Positions 30,155-42,360 of a stretch of 64,000 nt of DNA are shown piece by piece; the stretch's first letter is position 1; every line of letters starts with the position of its first letter. This DNA is from Gluconobacter morbifer G707. Its GTDB lineage: Bacteria > Pseudomonadota > Alphaproteobacteria > Acetobacterales > Acetobacteraceae. The DNA lies in assembly GCF_000234355.1 (NCBI RefSeq), contig NZ_AGQV01000002.1:358540-422539 (forward strand), read 5' to 3'. Position numbers and translations under genes: made by a program. The notes beneath the pieces are model-generated. The model saw only the letters and a list, made by a program, of their open reading frames with translations. It ran no database searches and was not told the DNA's origin.

Positions 30155-30195
30155 CCCTCCCTGTTTCTGCGCCATTCGCACAGGAACAGGGAGGG
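30155..30195 (+). terminator. Strong hairpin after ftsZ without T tract
   Basis: CCCTCCCTGTT (30155-30165) pairs with AACAGGGAGGG (30185-30195), with three more pairs (CTG/CAG) inside after one mismatch. The sequence after it is TAATATC, not a T tract, so it may stabilise the ftsZ mRNA end, pause polymerase or allow partial read-through into lpxC. Confidence 0.5.
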
Positions 30196-30275
30196 TAATA
30201 TCTGGCAACAATCCTTGACTGGCGCGGTAGCCTCATCTGGTTTTTACTGAATTGGTCCAGATTACCGGAGGCTAT

Positions 30276-31310
30276 ATGCAGTTCACGCCAGCGCAGGATG
30301 GCAGCACGGCTGAAAAAAGCCGCGTGCGACACTTGGCTGATCATGCAGCCACTGAGCATCCTCTTCCTGTCGTTCACGACCTGCCGGCGTCCGAACATCT
30401 CCAGACAACACTGGCCGCCCCCATTCACTGCCGCGGTATTGCACTTCACAGTGGCCTGGACGTAAATCTGGTCCTGTCTCCGGCAGCCGCAGATACAGGG
30501 ATCCGCTTCGAAAGAAGCGACCGTCCCGGTTCCTCTTCCTTCCCCGCTCTTTATGATCGCATCGTGGACACCCGCCTGTCCACCGTCGTGGCCTGTCCGG
30601 AAGATCCATCCCTGCGGGTCGCAACCATCGAACATCTGATGGCGGCCCTTCATGCGCTTGAAATCGACAACGTGCTGGTGTCTGTCAGCGGACCGGAACT
30701 TCCGGTTCTGGATGGTTCATCCGACGCATTCGCCTTTCTCATCAAATGCGCCGGGCGCCGCATACTGGAAACGCCACGCCGCACGATCGAAATCCTCCGG
30801 ACCGTCCGGGTCGAAGGGAAAAATGGTTCCTTTGCGGAACTTCGTCCTGCTCCGCGTGGGCTTTCCCTTGCCATTTCTCTCAGTTTCGAAGCCAGCGCCA
30901 TCGGAAACCAGCGCTACGCCATGCAACTCGAAGAGCGGCGTTTTCTGGAAGAAGTCGCGTTCTGCCGAACCTTCGTCAATCGTCAGGATATTGAACACTT
31001 GCAAAGTATTGGCCTTGCACGCGGTGGTTCTCTTGATAATGCCGTTGTTGTGGACGGAGCGAACATTCTCAATCCTGGCGGCCTGAAAATCGAACGGGAA
31101 TTTGCCCGTCACAAACTTCTCGATGCCATCGGTGACATCTATTGCTGCGGCCATCGGATGAAGGCCGGATTCATTGGCCACAAATCCGGTCACGCTCTCA
31201 ATAACAGCCTTCTGCGTGCTGTCTTTGCGGACCAGAAAAACTGGCGTTTTCTCCCCGTCGCGCAAAATTCAGTCGATCATCTCCGGCGACGCCCGCGCGT
31301 GGCGGCTTAA
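30276..31310 (+). CDS. lpxC: UDP-3-O-acyl-N-acetylglucosamine deacetylase
   Basis: LpxC is the zinc amidase that commits lipid A synthesis. The protein (344 residues from ATG 30276, preceded by a GGAG site) shows GIALHSG, the zinc-site IEHLMAALHA, LDGSSDAF, and the downstream zinc motif HKLLDAIGD with the catalytic GHKSGHALNNSL. About 40 residues precede the first homologous segment, longer than in E. coli. A TTG at 30252 is an alternative start. TTGACT at 30215 could be a -35 element for its own promoter, but the matching -10 is poor. Placement after ftsZ is common in proteobacteria. Confidence 0.97.
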   Translation: MQFTPAQDGSTAEKSRVRHLADHAATEHPLPVVHDLPASEHLQTTLAAPIHCRGIALHSGLDVNLVLSPAAADTGIRFERSDRPGSSSFPALYDRIVDTRLSTVVACPEDPSLRVATIEHLMAALHALEIDNVLVSVSGPELPVLDGSSDAFAFLIKCAGRRILETPRRTIEILRTVRVEGKNGSFAELRPAPRGLSLAISLSFEASAIGNQRYAMQLEERRFLEEVAFCRTFVNRQDIEHLQSIGLARGGSLDNAVVVDGANILNPGGLKIEREFARHKLLDAIGDIYCCGHRMKAGFIGHKSGHALNNSLLRAVFADQKNWRFLPVAQNSVDHLRRRPRVAA

Positions 31311-31340
31311 GATCGCAGAGCAGGTCTTTCGTCCCCAAAA

Positions 31341-31369
31341 TCCCGTGATATAAGACGGGCATCACGGGA
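31341..31369 (+). promoter_or_regulatory. Hairpin just upstream of the bamD start
   Basis: TCCCGTGAT (31341-31349) pairs perfectly with ATCACGGGA (31361-31369) around an 11-base loop. It ends nine bases before the bamD ATG, next to the ribosome binding region, and has no T tract. It could modulate translation or mRNA stability between lpxC and bamD. Confidence 0.4.
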
Positions 31370-31378
31370 AGAGCAGGT

Positions 31379-32284
31379 ATGGCAAGCAGAACTCAGCGTC
31401 ATTTCGAAGTTTCATCCAGCGGACGGGGGCTTTTCCTGAAAGCGGCGGCCGTCAGCGGGCTTGTGCTTCTGTCTGGCTGTTCGATGTTTTCGTCAAAACA
31501 CGAAAAACCTGCGATTCCCAAAGTAGCGGATGCTGAAACACTTTATAATTACGGCATTGATGCGCTTCATTCGGGTCATTACGAACTCGCAGGCGGTGAA
31601 TTCGAACTCCTGCAGCAGAACTACCCTTATTCCGGCTTTACGGGTAACGCCGAGCTGATGGAGGGATATTCCTACTATCTGCAGGGAGAATACGCCCTCT
31701 CCGTCCAGCAGCTCGAACGCTACCTGCAACTTCATCCGACCAGCCCCGATGCAGCTTACGCCTTCTATCTGCGTGCCTTGTGCTATTACGAGCAGATTGC
31801 CGACGTGGAGCGTGACCAGCAGGGCACGGTCGAGGCCCTGAATGCGCTGGAAGAAGTGATCACACGCTTCCCGCAGACATCCTATGCCCGCGATGCGCAG
31901 CTGAAGATCGATCTGTGCCGTGACCATCTCGCCGGCAAGGAAATGCTCGTTGGCCGCTGGTACCAGCAGCAGCGGAACTATGAAGCGGCGATGGGCCGCT
32001 ATCAGCGCGTGGTCCAGGATTACCAGACTACCAACCATGCCGCCGAAGCCCTTGAACGACTGGTTGAAGTCTATCTGGCTCTGGGTCTGAAGAACGAAGC
32101 CCGTCAGACAGCCAGCGTACTGGGATACAACTATCCCGACAGCCAGTGGTATCGTTACGCCTATGCCGATCTGCGCGACAACAAGCTGTTGACGGATAAT
32201 TTCAAGAAACCGGTCCGGGCTCCCCATCATCACAGCCAGAACCAGCGCGGATTCTTTTCCCGCATGTGGCACAGCGTCTTTTGA
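31379..32284 (+). CDS. bamD: Outer membrane assembly lipoprotein BamD
   Basis: BamD is the essential lipoprotein partner of BamA in outer-membrane beta-barrel insertion. The 301-residue precursor has a signal peptide with lipobox LSGC (lipidated Cys34), then five TPR-like helical pairs including YNYGIDALHSGHYELAGGEFELLQQNYPYS and a conserved LRALCYYEQIADVERDQQ block typical of BamD/ComL. The C-terminal 25 residues are His/Arg-rich. It follows lpxC by 68 bases, placing two outer-membrane biogenesis genes together. Confidence 0.94.
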   Translation: MASRTQRHFEVSSSGRGLFLKAAAVSGLVLLSGCSMFSSKHEKPAIPKVADAETLYNYGIDALHSGHYELAGGEFELLQQNYPYSGFTGNAELMEGYSYYLQGEYALSVQQLERYLQLHPTSPDAAYAFYLRALCYYEQIADVERDQQGTVEALNALEEVITRFPQTSYARDAQLKIDLCRDHLAGKEMLVGRWYQQQRNYEAAMGRYQRVVQDYQTTNHAAEALERLVEVYLALGLKNEARQTASVLGYNYPDSQWYRYAYADLRDNKLLTDNFKKPVRAPHHHSQNQRGFFSRMWHSVF

Positions 32285-32329
32285 TGATTGGCGTTTGACA
32301 CACGCCACGACACGCCCAACATTCGCGTC

Positions 32330-36081
<3,752 letters not shown>

Positions 36082-36162
36082 CGCAAGGCTGTTGCCGCGA
36101 TGGCCTGAAAACGCTTGAGAAAATTAACGCCACATTTCTGTTTCAGGGTATAAGGCGGCTGC

Positions 36163-37518
36163 ATGTCAGTCTCTTCTCCCCCCCAGCACCTGATCATTCT
36201 TTTCCTGCTGGGCCTGCTGGCCACGGTGGCGCTGATCGCCGTCTCCGTCCTGATCTCCCTTTCGGAAATTTCCTTTGCTGCTGCCCGGGACGTGCGCCTG
36301 CGCTCAAGGGCCGAGGCCGGAGACCAGCGCGCCGTCGCGTTCCTGAAACTGCGCCGCAACAGCGGGCAGGTCATCACGGTTCTTCAGATCTGCCTCAACG
36401 CAGTTGGTGTTCTGGGCGGCATCATCAGCGAATCGATGCTGAGCACGCCGTTTGCCATGGCGTTCAGGGAAATCGGGTTTTCAGAGTCGATCGCGAACAA
36501 GGGCGGCTCCACCTGTTCCTTCATCCTGATTACCGGCCTGTTTGTCCTTTTCGCGGATCTGCTGCCCAAGCGCATCGCCATGAATGCGCCAGACAGGATT
36601 GCGCTCAAGGTCGGCTGGTTTCCAGCGCTGGCGCTCAAAATCCTCTATCCGGCCGTCTGGGTTTTTTCCCGGATTTCCGATGTCCTGCTCCGGCTGATGA
36701 AAATCCCTGCCGCCGTGACCGTAGAGCCTGTCACACCTGAGGATCTGCGCGCCATTCTGGCAGCCGGTACGGCATCCGGCGTCCTGCTGGAGCAGGAACA
36801 CCAGATGATCCAGAACGTCCTCGGCCTTCAGGACCGGGCCGTGACATCAGCCATGACCCCGCGTGATGAAATCGTTTATCTGGACGTGCAGGAAAGCCCG
36901 GAAAGCCAGCGGGACAAGGTGCGTGTGCGTCCCTATTCCCGCTATCCGCTCTGTGATGGCGGCCTGGACCGGGTGATCGGTTCGATCCGGGCAGAGGACG
37001 TTCTGGTGGCGGTTGTTGACGAACCGCAGGTCAGCGTCGCGGGAAGCTCCACCGCTCCGGTCGCCAGCCAGATTTTCAGGATGCGCCGGGATGTTCTGTC
37101 CCTGCCCGACACCCTGAATCTCTGGGAAACCCTCGCCCAGTTCGATGCCCATTCGGCCGGTTTCGCGCTGATCGTCAATGAGTATGGCCTGGTGGTAGGG
37201 CTGATCACCTACAAGGACATCATGGGCGCACTGATGGATGGTCTGGTCAGTCCGTTTGAGGAACAGGCCATTGTGCGTCGTGATGACAAATCCTGGCTGA
37301 TTGACGGAGCGGCTCCGATTGGCGATGTCCTGCGGGAACTCGATATTCCCATGTTCGAGGACACCCAGAATTTCGACACGATCGGCGGGTTTGTCATGAA
37401 CCGCCTGCGCCGCATGGCCCGCAAGGCGGACAGCGTGGAAGCGTCCGGTTTCCGCTTCGAGGTTGTGGATGTGGAAGGCTTCCGCATCAACCAGCTGCTT
37501 GTAACGCGCCTGAACTGA
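36163..37518 (+). CDS. DUF21/CBS/CorC-HlyC membrane protein (CNNM-like transporter family)
   Basis: The 451-residue protein has the layout of the so-called hemolysin or YtfL/YhdP-type family: a DUF21 membrane domain with three or four spans (about residues 8-165), a CBS-domain pair (about 215-345, with MTPRDEIVYLDV and LIVNEYGLVVGLITYKDI) and a C-terminal CorC/HlyC domain. Related CNNM proteins handle Mg2+ or other divalent cations, which is the most reasonable role; true hemolysin activity is not implied. It stands 81 bases after ligA with no clear promoter. Confidence 0.88.
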   Translation: MSVSSPPQHLIILFLLGLLATVALIAVSVLISLSEISFAAARDVRLRSRAEAGDQRAVAFLKLRRNSGQVITVLQICLNAVGVLGGIISESMLSTPFAMAFREIGFSESIANKGGSTCSFILITGLFVLFADLLPKRIAMNAPDRIALKVGWFPALALKILYPAVWVFSRISDVLLRLMKIPAAVTVEPVTPEDLRAILAAGTASGVLLEQEHQMIQNVLGLQDRAVTSAMTPRDEIVYLDVQESPESQRDKVRVRPYSRYPLCDGGLDRVIGSIRAEDVLVAVVDEPQVSVAGSSTAPVASQIFRMRRDVLSLPDTLNLWETLAQFDAHSAGFALIVNEYGLVVGLITYKDIMGALMDGLVSPFEEQAIVRRDDKSWLIDGAAPIGDVLRELDIPMFEDTQNFDTIGGFVMNRLRRMARKADSVEASGFRFEVVDVEGFRINQLLVTRLN

Positions 37519-37568
37519 GAACGCCTGAAGGTTTTCAATTCCGCGGCCTCTCCCTTACTATTGCAGGC

Positions 37569-39269
37569 ATGAAACATGTCCTGCTCCTCGTCACCGCCCT
37601 GACAGGCATTGCCCTGCTTGCCTCACCTGCATCCGCCCGGTCCCTGGAAGATATCTCCGCCGCCCATTACCGGGCGGAATGGAAAGCCGATCCCGTGAAT
37701 GCCACTCTTCAGGGCGTCCATGATGAAGACGGGCAACTGGGAGATGTCTCCGACCGCGCACTGATGAAACAGGACCGGCGCCTCCGGACGGAACAGGACG
37801 CCCTGCGGCAACTGGACCTCTCGGGAGCCTCGAGCCGGGAACAGGATGACCGCGACATTCTCCTGGCCCAGATCGGCGGAGAACTGCTTGAGGACGAAAA
37901 AATCCGTCCCTACCATCACGACCCGGACCGTTACGTCTCGCAGGTTACGAACGCCCTTTACGGACTGGTCGTCCACGATTACGCCCCCGCTCCGGACCGG
38001 ATGCGGGCTGCCATTTCCCGCCTCAGACAGATGCCGGGTTTTCTGGCGCAGGCGTCCGGACGACTGAAAGACGTGCCACCCATCTTTGTGGAAATCGCAC
38101 TGGAAGACCTTGATGGCGCCATCGGTTTCATCGGGAAAGATGTCCCGTCAGCTTTCGCCAGTGTTCCAGACCCTGCCCTCCAGAAGCAGATGACCAGCAC
38201 GGCAGAGGCCGCCGTTTCAGCACTGAAGCACTATGCGGACTGGCTGCATGGACTTCGGGCAGATGGCAGCTTCGTTCTGGGACGCGATACACTGCGGGGA
38301 CTGCTGGCGGCGGACATGATTGATACGCCACCTGAAGAGATCATTGCCGTTGGAGAAAGGCAACTCGAACGGGACCGTCAGGATTTCCTGACCGTCAGCA
38401 GACAGATTGATCCCCACAATCCCGGACAGGCCCTGGAGGAAATCCGTCACGATCATCCGACGTCAGATCAGCTGATCCCAACAGCACAGGGACAGCTTCA
38501 CGATCTGCAGGCTTTCATCATCACCCATGATATCCTGACATTGCCTCTGCTCACCCTGCCACAGGTGATCAGGACGCCAGCGTTTGAGCAGTCACTGATT
38601 TCCGCGGCAACGGAATGGCCCGGCCCTTTCGAAAAGCAGCCCCTGCCATCCTTTTATGAAATCACGCCGCCTTCTCCGTCCTTCACACCGCGACAGACCG
38701 AAGAGGCTCTGGAGGATTTCAATCGCCCTGAACTGCTGAACATCACGATTCATGAAGCCATGCCCGGTCATTTCGTGCAGGGGCTTTATCTTCAGTCCAG
38801 CCCCGACTGGTCCCTGATCCGTCGGGGCGCGTCATCCTATACCACCACTGAAGGCTGGGCTCATTACACCGAGCAGATGATGGTCGAGGCAGGATACGAC
38901 AACGCCAGCCCCGCCCTCCATCTGATGCAACTTCAGGACGCCCTTCTCCGAGACTGCCGTCTGCTGGCGGCGTTCGGGATGCATATGCAGGGCATGACAC
39001 TCCAGCAGGCAACAGACATGATGGAAAAGCGCTGCTTCCAGTCATCTGTCGCAGCGTACAAGGAAGCCAGACGAGGAACATCCGATCCAGCCTATTTCTC
39101 CTACACCCTGGGAAAACTGATGATTCTCCACCTTAGAAGTGACATGCAGGCCCGGCAGGGAAAATCCTTTTCCCTCAAGGCTTTCCACGACAGCATTCTT
39201 CAGGCCGGCCTTGTGCCCATGCGCGCCATCCGTCGTGAACTCACGGGCCAGAACGGAAATCTCCTGTGA
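37569..39269 (+). CDS. DUF885 family secreted hydrolase, putative metallopeptidase
   Basis: This 566-residue protein carries a signal peptide (hydrophobic residues about 4-20, with ASPASARS near the cleavage site) and the DUF885 signature HEAMPGHF at about residue 396, an HExxxGH-like zinc motif. Family members are predicted extracytoplasmic peptidases, but the substrate is uncharacterised. An EGWAHYTEQMM motif downstream probably supplies the third ligand. Its stop overlaps the GTG start of pncA, suggesting co-expression with NAD salvage, although no functional link is obvious. Confidence 0.85.
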   Translation: MKHVLLLVTALTGIALLASPASARSLEDISAAHYRAEWKADPVNATLQGVHDEDGQLGDVSDRALMKQDRRLRTEQDALRQLDLSGASSREQDDRDILLAQIGGELLEDEKIRPYHHDPDRYVSQVTNALYGLVVHDYAPAPDRMRAAISRLRQMPGFLAQASGRLKDVPPIFVEIALEDLDGAIGFIGKDVPSAFASVPDPALQKQMTSTAEAAVSALKHYADWLHGLRADGSFVLGRDTLRGLLAADMIDTPPEEIIAVGERQLERDRQDFLTVSRQIDPHNPGQALEEIRHDHPTSDQLIPTAQGQLHDLQAFIITHDILTLPLLTLPQVIRTPAFEQSLISAATEWPGPFEKQPLPSFYEITPPSPSFTPRQTEEALEDFNRPELLNITIHEAMPGHFVQGLYLQSSPDWSLIRRGASSYTTTEGWAHYTEQMMVEAGYDNASPALHLMQLQDALLRDCRLLAAFGMHMQGMTLQQATDMMEKRCFQSSVAAYKEARRGTSDPAYFSYTLGKLMILHLRSDMQARQGKSFSLKAFHDSILQAGLVPMRAIRRELTGQNGNLL

Positions 39270-39850
39270 CCGGTCTCAGCCGTTCCGCACTGATCATCGT
39301 GGATATGCAGAATGACTTTCTCCCCGGTGGCGCGCTTGCAGTCCCCGGTGGAGACTGCATCCTGAAGGCGGTCAATACCCTCTCCACACTGGGATTCAGG
39401 GCCGTGATAGCCACACAGGACTGGCACCCAGCCCTGCACTGCTCCTTTCAGTCCCAGCATGGACCGTGGCCAGCACACTGTATTGCCGGCACAGACGGCG
39501 CCGCATTCAGCCCCCTGCTTGATACCCGTCCTGTCAGCCACATCATCCGCAAGGGCATGGCTCCCGACCGGGACAGTTATTCCGCCTTTTTCGACAATGA
39601 TCATCACACTTCGACTGGACTTGACGGCCTGTTGCTAAGTCTGGACATCAACCATGTAATCCTGTGTGGCCTGGCGCTGGATTACTGTGTTTCGGCGACG
39701 GCCCAAGATGCCATACGCACAGGCTTCCGGACGGAAATCGTGCCACAGGCCTGTCGGGGAATCGCAGCCTTTCCCGAGGCCACTCTTGAAAGCCTTCAAC
39801 GCGCAGGCGTCGGTCTATCCGCCCTTCTTTCAGAGCAGAAAATATCCTGA
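39266..39850 (+). CDS. pncA: Nicotinamidase
   Basis: PncA hydrolyses nicotinamide to nicotinic acid for NAD salvage. The 194-residue isochorismatase-fold protein shows all expected residues: catalytic Asp13 (IIVDMQNDF), Lys96 (IIRKGM) and Cys141 (CGLALDYCVSATAQDA), and metal ligands Asp52, His54 and His71. Translation begins at a GTG (39266) that overlaps the DUF885 stop as GTGA, so the start is set by that overlap. A pyrazinamidase side activity is usual for the family. Confidence 0.95.
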   Translation: MTGLSRSALIIVDMQNDFLPGGALAVPGGDCILKAVNTLSTLGFRAVIATQDWHPALHCSFQSQHGPWPAHCIAGTDGAAFSPLLDTRPVSHIIRKGMAPDRDSYSAFFDNDHHTSTGLDGLLLSLDINHVILCGLALDYCVSATAQDAIRTGFRTEIVPQACRGIAAFPEATLESLQRAGVGLSALLSEQKIS

Positions 39851-39951
39851 CTGCACGGAAAATGCTCATATCCGTCAGAAGAGTACGCTGCTTCTGAACC
39901 AAACAGAAAATATCGGCTGTGATTTTTCAGATCGAATATGGAAGCCGGAAG

Positions 39952-39968
39952 CCCTGTTAACGGGCTGC
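39952..39968 (-). terminator. Weak hairpin downstream of tRNA-Arg
   Basis: On the minus strand AGCCC and GGGCT flank the seven-base GTTAACA about 55 bases beyond the tRNA-Arg 3' end. The stem is only five base pairs and the T tract is poor (TTCC). It could end the gpt-tRNA transcript. The rest of 39851-40022 shows nothing else. Confidence 0.25.
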
Positions 39969-40022
39969 CGCAGGCCGCGTACGAAGCACCAGCAAACCTT
40001 GCAAACCAGCCGGGCGGAAAAA

Positions 40023-40099
40023 TGGCGCGCCCTGCTGGATTCGAACCAGCGACCCACAGCTTAGAAGGCTGTTGCTCTATCCAGCTGAGCTAAGGGCGC
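40023..40099 (-). tRNA. tRNA-Arg (anticodon TCT)
   Basis: The minus strand gives a standard cloverleaf: acceptor GCGCCCT pairs with AGGGCGC, the anticodon loop CTTCTAA gives anticodon TCT, the T loop is TTCGAAT and CCA is encoded (40023-40025). It reads AGA/AGG arginine codons. tRNA-Pro lies 17 bases upstream on the same strand, so the pair is probably one transcript. Confidence 0.96.
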
Positions 40100-40116
40100 A
40101 GATTAAAGCCATTGAC

Positions 40117-40193
40117 TGGTCGGGGCGCCCGGACTCGAACCGGGGGCCTCTTGTACCCAAAACAAGCGCGCTACCAGGCTGCGCCACGCCCCG
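40117..40193 (-). tRNA. tRNA-Pro (anticodon TGG)
   Basis: Acceptor CGGGGCG pairs with CGCCCCG; the anticodon stem CTTGT/ACAAG encloses loop TTTGGGT with anticodon TGG; the T arm has TTCGAGT; CCA is encoded (40117-40119). It lies between gpt (49 bases upstream on the same strand) and tRNA-Arg. Confidence 0.96.
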
Positions 40194-40242
40194 AACCGGT
40201 CCGGAACCTAGGGGTTCTGTCCGGTCGAGGCAAGAGGTTTTT

Positions 40243-40758
40243 TTACTTCCCTTCACTCCGAATCAACGGCGGCACGAACAGGGGGGCCGTATCCCAGGGA
40301 AACAGGATCCACGTGTCCTGGCCAACTTCCGTTACGTAATGATCGGCATGAGGCTTGCCGTCCGGCTTGGCGTAAAGACAGGCAAAGACAGCCTTGGGCA
40401 GCATTTCGCGGACCAGTTTGGCCGTCACGCCGGAATCAACCAGATCATCTACAATCAGGAAGCCCTCGCCATCACCCGCCGCTACGGGCGGCTTGACGAC
40501 TTTCGGTTCATGCTGGGAACCTTCTTCTTCAGCATAGCTGATGACCGAAACGCTTTCGATCAGACGGCATCCCATTTCGCGGCCGAGAATGGCAGCGGGA
40601 ATGAGACCACCGCGCGTGATCGCCACGATCCCGCGGAACGGGCCGTGCGCCTGCATCAAGGTCGCGGCAAGAAGACGCGCGTCACGATGGAGCTGATCCC
40701 ATGTGACTGTGGCGTAATGAACGGATTGGGGAGTCTGTTTGGCAGTCATGTTCTCCAT
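40243..40758 (-). CDS. gpt: Xanthine-guanine phosphoribosyltransferase
   Basis: Gpt salvages guanine and xanthine by transfer of phosphoribose from PRPP. The 171-residue protein has the type I PRTase PRPP loop IVDDLVDSG (102-110), the AITRGGLIPAAILGR segment and the C-terminal WILFPWDTAPL block typical of E. coli-type Gpt. The minus-strand run gpt, tRNA-Pro, tRNA-Arg has no clear terminator in between, so the tRNAs may be cut from a gpt-led transcript. It diverges from an MFS gene, with a 53-base gap. Confidence 0.95.
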   Translation of the reverse strand: MENMTAKQTPQSVHYATVTWDQLHRDARLLAATLMQAHGPFRGIVAITRGGLIPAAILGREMGCRLIESVSVISYAEEEGSQHEPKVVKPPVAAGDGEGFLIVDDLVDSGVTAKLVREMLPKAVFACLYAKPDGKPHADHYVTEVGQDTWILFPWDTAPLFVPPLIRSEGK

Positions 40759-40811
40759 CTGCCTTCGGTCTCGGCATTTTGCAATAAACTTGCACGTATG
40801 AACTGCGTAAG

Positions 40812-42047
40812 ATGCCGCCCATGATTGACCCAGCCTTACGTTCCCTGCCCGGTCTGCCGGCGCTTATTACCGGAAGAATATTTTCCCAGCTTTCCGCCAC
40901 GACAATGACAATCGCCATTGGATGGCAGATCTACGCCCTGACCCACAACGTCGCTGCACTGGGTTATCTGGGACTGGCGCAGTTCCTGCCGATGGTTCCC
41001 CTGACGTTTCTGTCCGGACATGTTGCGGACCGATTCAATCGTCGCACGATTGTCCTGATCTGTCAGACCATGGAAATTCTCAGCACGGGAGCATTGGCCG
41101 TCGCAGCGGGTTTCCACGTCCTCAGTCCGGCGCTGATCTATGCCTTTGCCGTCCTGTATGGCGTCCTGCGCAGCTTCGAAATGCCATGCCAGCAGGCTTT
41201 TCTTCCCGCCATCGCACCACCTGCGCTGCTGCCACGCGCTCAGGCGCTCCTGTCCTCCCTGTTCATGACTGCTTCCATCGTGGGGCCAAGCCTTGGAGGA
41301 CTTCTGTACGGTCTGGGGCCTGTTCTCTGTTACAGCCTCTCGGCATGCGGATTCGCAGTTGCCTTTCTGGGAACGCTCAATCTGAAACTCCGCCATTCCG
41401 TTTCCGCAAAAGAGCCGGTGACATTTGCATCCGTCTTCGCGGGTCTCGCCTTCCTGAACCGGCGCCGGGATCTGCTGGGCGCCATTTCGCTCGATCTCTT
41501 CGCGGTCCTGCTGGGGGGCGCCACGGCAATGCTCCCCGTCTATGCGGACGGCATCCTGCATGTCGGACCCATCGGGCTGGGTCTCCTGCGCGCGGCGCCA
41601 GCGATCGGTGCGCTGCTGATGTCCTGGTGGCTTTCCCGCAGACCGCTTGGCGGACGTGCCGGCGCCATCATGTTCCTGTCCGTGGTCATTTTCGGGGTGG
41701 CAACCATCGTGTTCGGCGCGTCCCGTACGGTATGGATTTCGATTCTTGCCCTGATGGTTCTGGGGGCCGCAGATGTCATCAGCGTCGTGATCCGGTCTTC
41801 CCTCATCCAGCTTGCCACCCCGGATTCGATGCGGGGACGGGTCTCCGCCGTCAACACCCTTTTCATCGGGTCCAGCAATCAGCTTGGCGAATTTGAAAGC
41901 GGCATGCTGGGCACTGCGATCGGCCCGGAAGCGGCTGTCATTGCAGGCGGGGTCGGAACCATTCTGGTGGCCGCTGCCTGGATCAGACTGTTTCCCCGTC
42001 TCTGGGAGCTGAACCGTCTGGAGGATGTCTTTCCGGAAAAAGACTGA
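40812..42047 (+). CDS. MFS transporter, EntS-like exporter
   Basis: This 411-residue protein has about twelve hydrophobic segments and begins with the LITGRIFSQLSATTMTIAIGWQIYALTHN segment, similar to the EntS/DUF894 group of major facilitator exporters. The loop after helix two carries GHVADRFNRRTIV, the MFS motif A equivalent. EntS exports enterobactin, but no siderophore genes are in the window, so the substrate is unknown. It is followed by a clear bidirectional terminator and is divergent from gpt. Confidence 0.85.
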   Translation: MPPMIDPALRSLPGLPALITGRIFSQLSATTMTIAIGWQIYALTHNVAALGYLGLAQFLPMVPLTFLSGHVADRFNRRTIVLICQTMEILSTGALAVAAGFHVLSPALIYAFAVLYGVLRSFEMPCQQAFLPAIAPPALLPRAQALLSSLFMTASIVGPSLGGLLYGLGPVLCYSLSACGFAVAFLGTLNLKLRHSVSAKEPVTFASVFAGLAFLNRRRDLLGAISLDLFAVLLGGATAMLPVYADGILHVGPIGLGLLRAAPAIGALLMSWWLSRRPLGGRAGAIMFLSVVIFGVATIVFGASRTVWISILALMVLGAADVISVVIRSSLIQLATPDSMRGRVSAVNTLFIGSSNQLGEFESGMLGTAIGPEAAVIAGGVGTILVAAAWIRLFPRLWELNRLEDVFPEKD

Positions 42048-42116
42048 CTGCCACACCTGCTCTCCGCACAAGTCCTGGAGGAGAGCAATCGGCATCATCA
42101 AGAAGCCCAGATACAC

Positions 42117-42140
42117 AAAAAGCCCCGTAAGGGGGCTTTT
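42117..42140. terminator. Bidirectional intrinsic terminator
   Basis: AAAAGCCCC (42118-42126) pairs with GGGGCTTTT (42132-42140) around a five-base GTAAG loop, with A and T tracts on both sides. It serves the MFS gene on the plus strand and tRNA-Asn on the minus strand. Confidence 0.85.
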
Positions 42141-42173
42141 GTCTGCCAGCACAGACTTTCTGGAAAGAAAGGC

Positions 42174-42249
42174 TGGCTCCCGAAGTAGGACTCGAACCTA
42201 CGACCCAGCGATTAACAGTCGCTTGCTCTACCAACTGAGCTATTCGGGA
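42174..42249 (-). tRNA. tRNA-Asn (anticodon GTT)
   Basis: The minus strand folds with acceptor TCCCGAA/TTCGGGA, anticodon loop CTGTTAA giving GTT, T loop TTCGAGT and encoded CCA (42174-42176). It lies 111 bases downstream of rnhA on the same strand and just before a bidirectional terminator. Confidence 0.96.
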
Positions 42250-42360
42250 CCGGCGAGGTGGTATGTAGCCAAACTGCGGAGACTGGTAAACCCCCAAAAT
42301 GAAATTTTTCCGGGAAATTTTTCCTTTTGCTTCAAAGGCGTGCGGAAAACCGCAGGATCT

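Noticed and set aside
40836..42152. A 438-codon minus-strand frame opposite the MFS gene
   Set aside because: It is highly charged, Gln/His/Asp-rich and without motifs, while the plus strand has twelve hydrophobic segments and transporter motifs.
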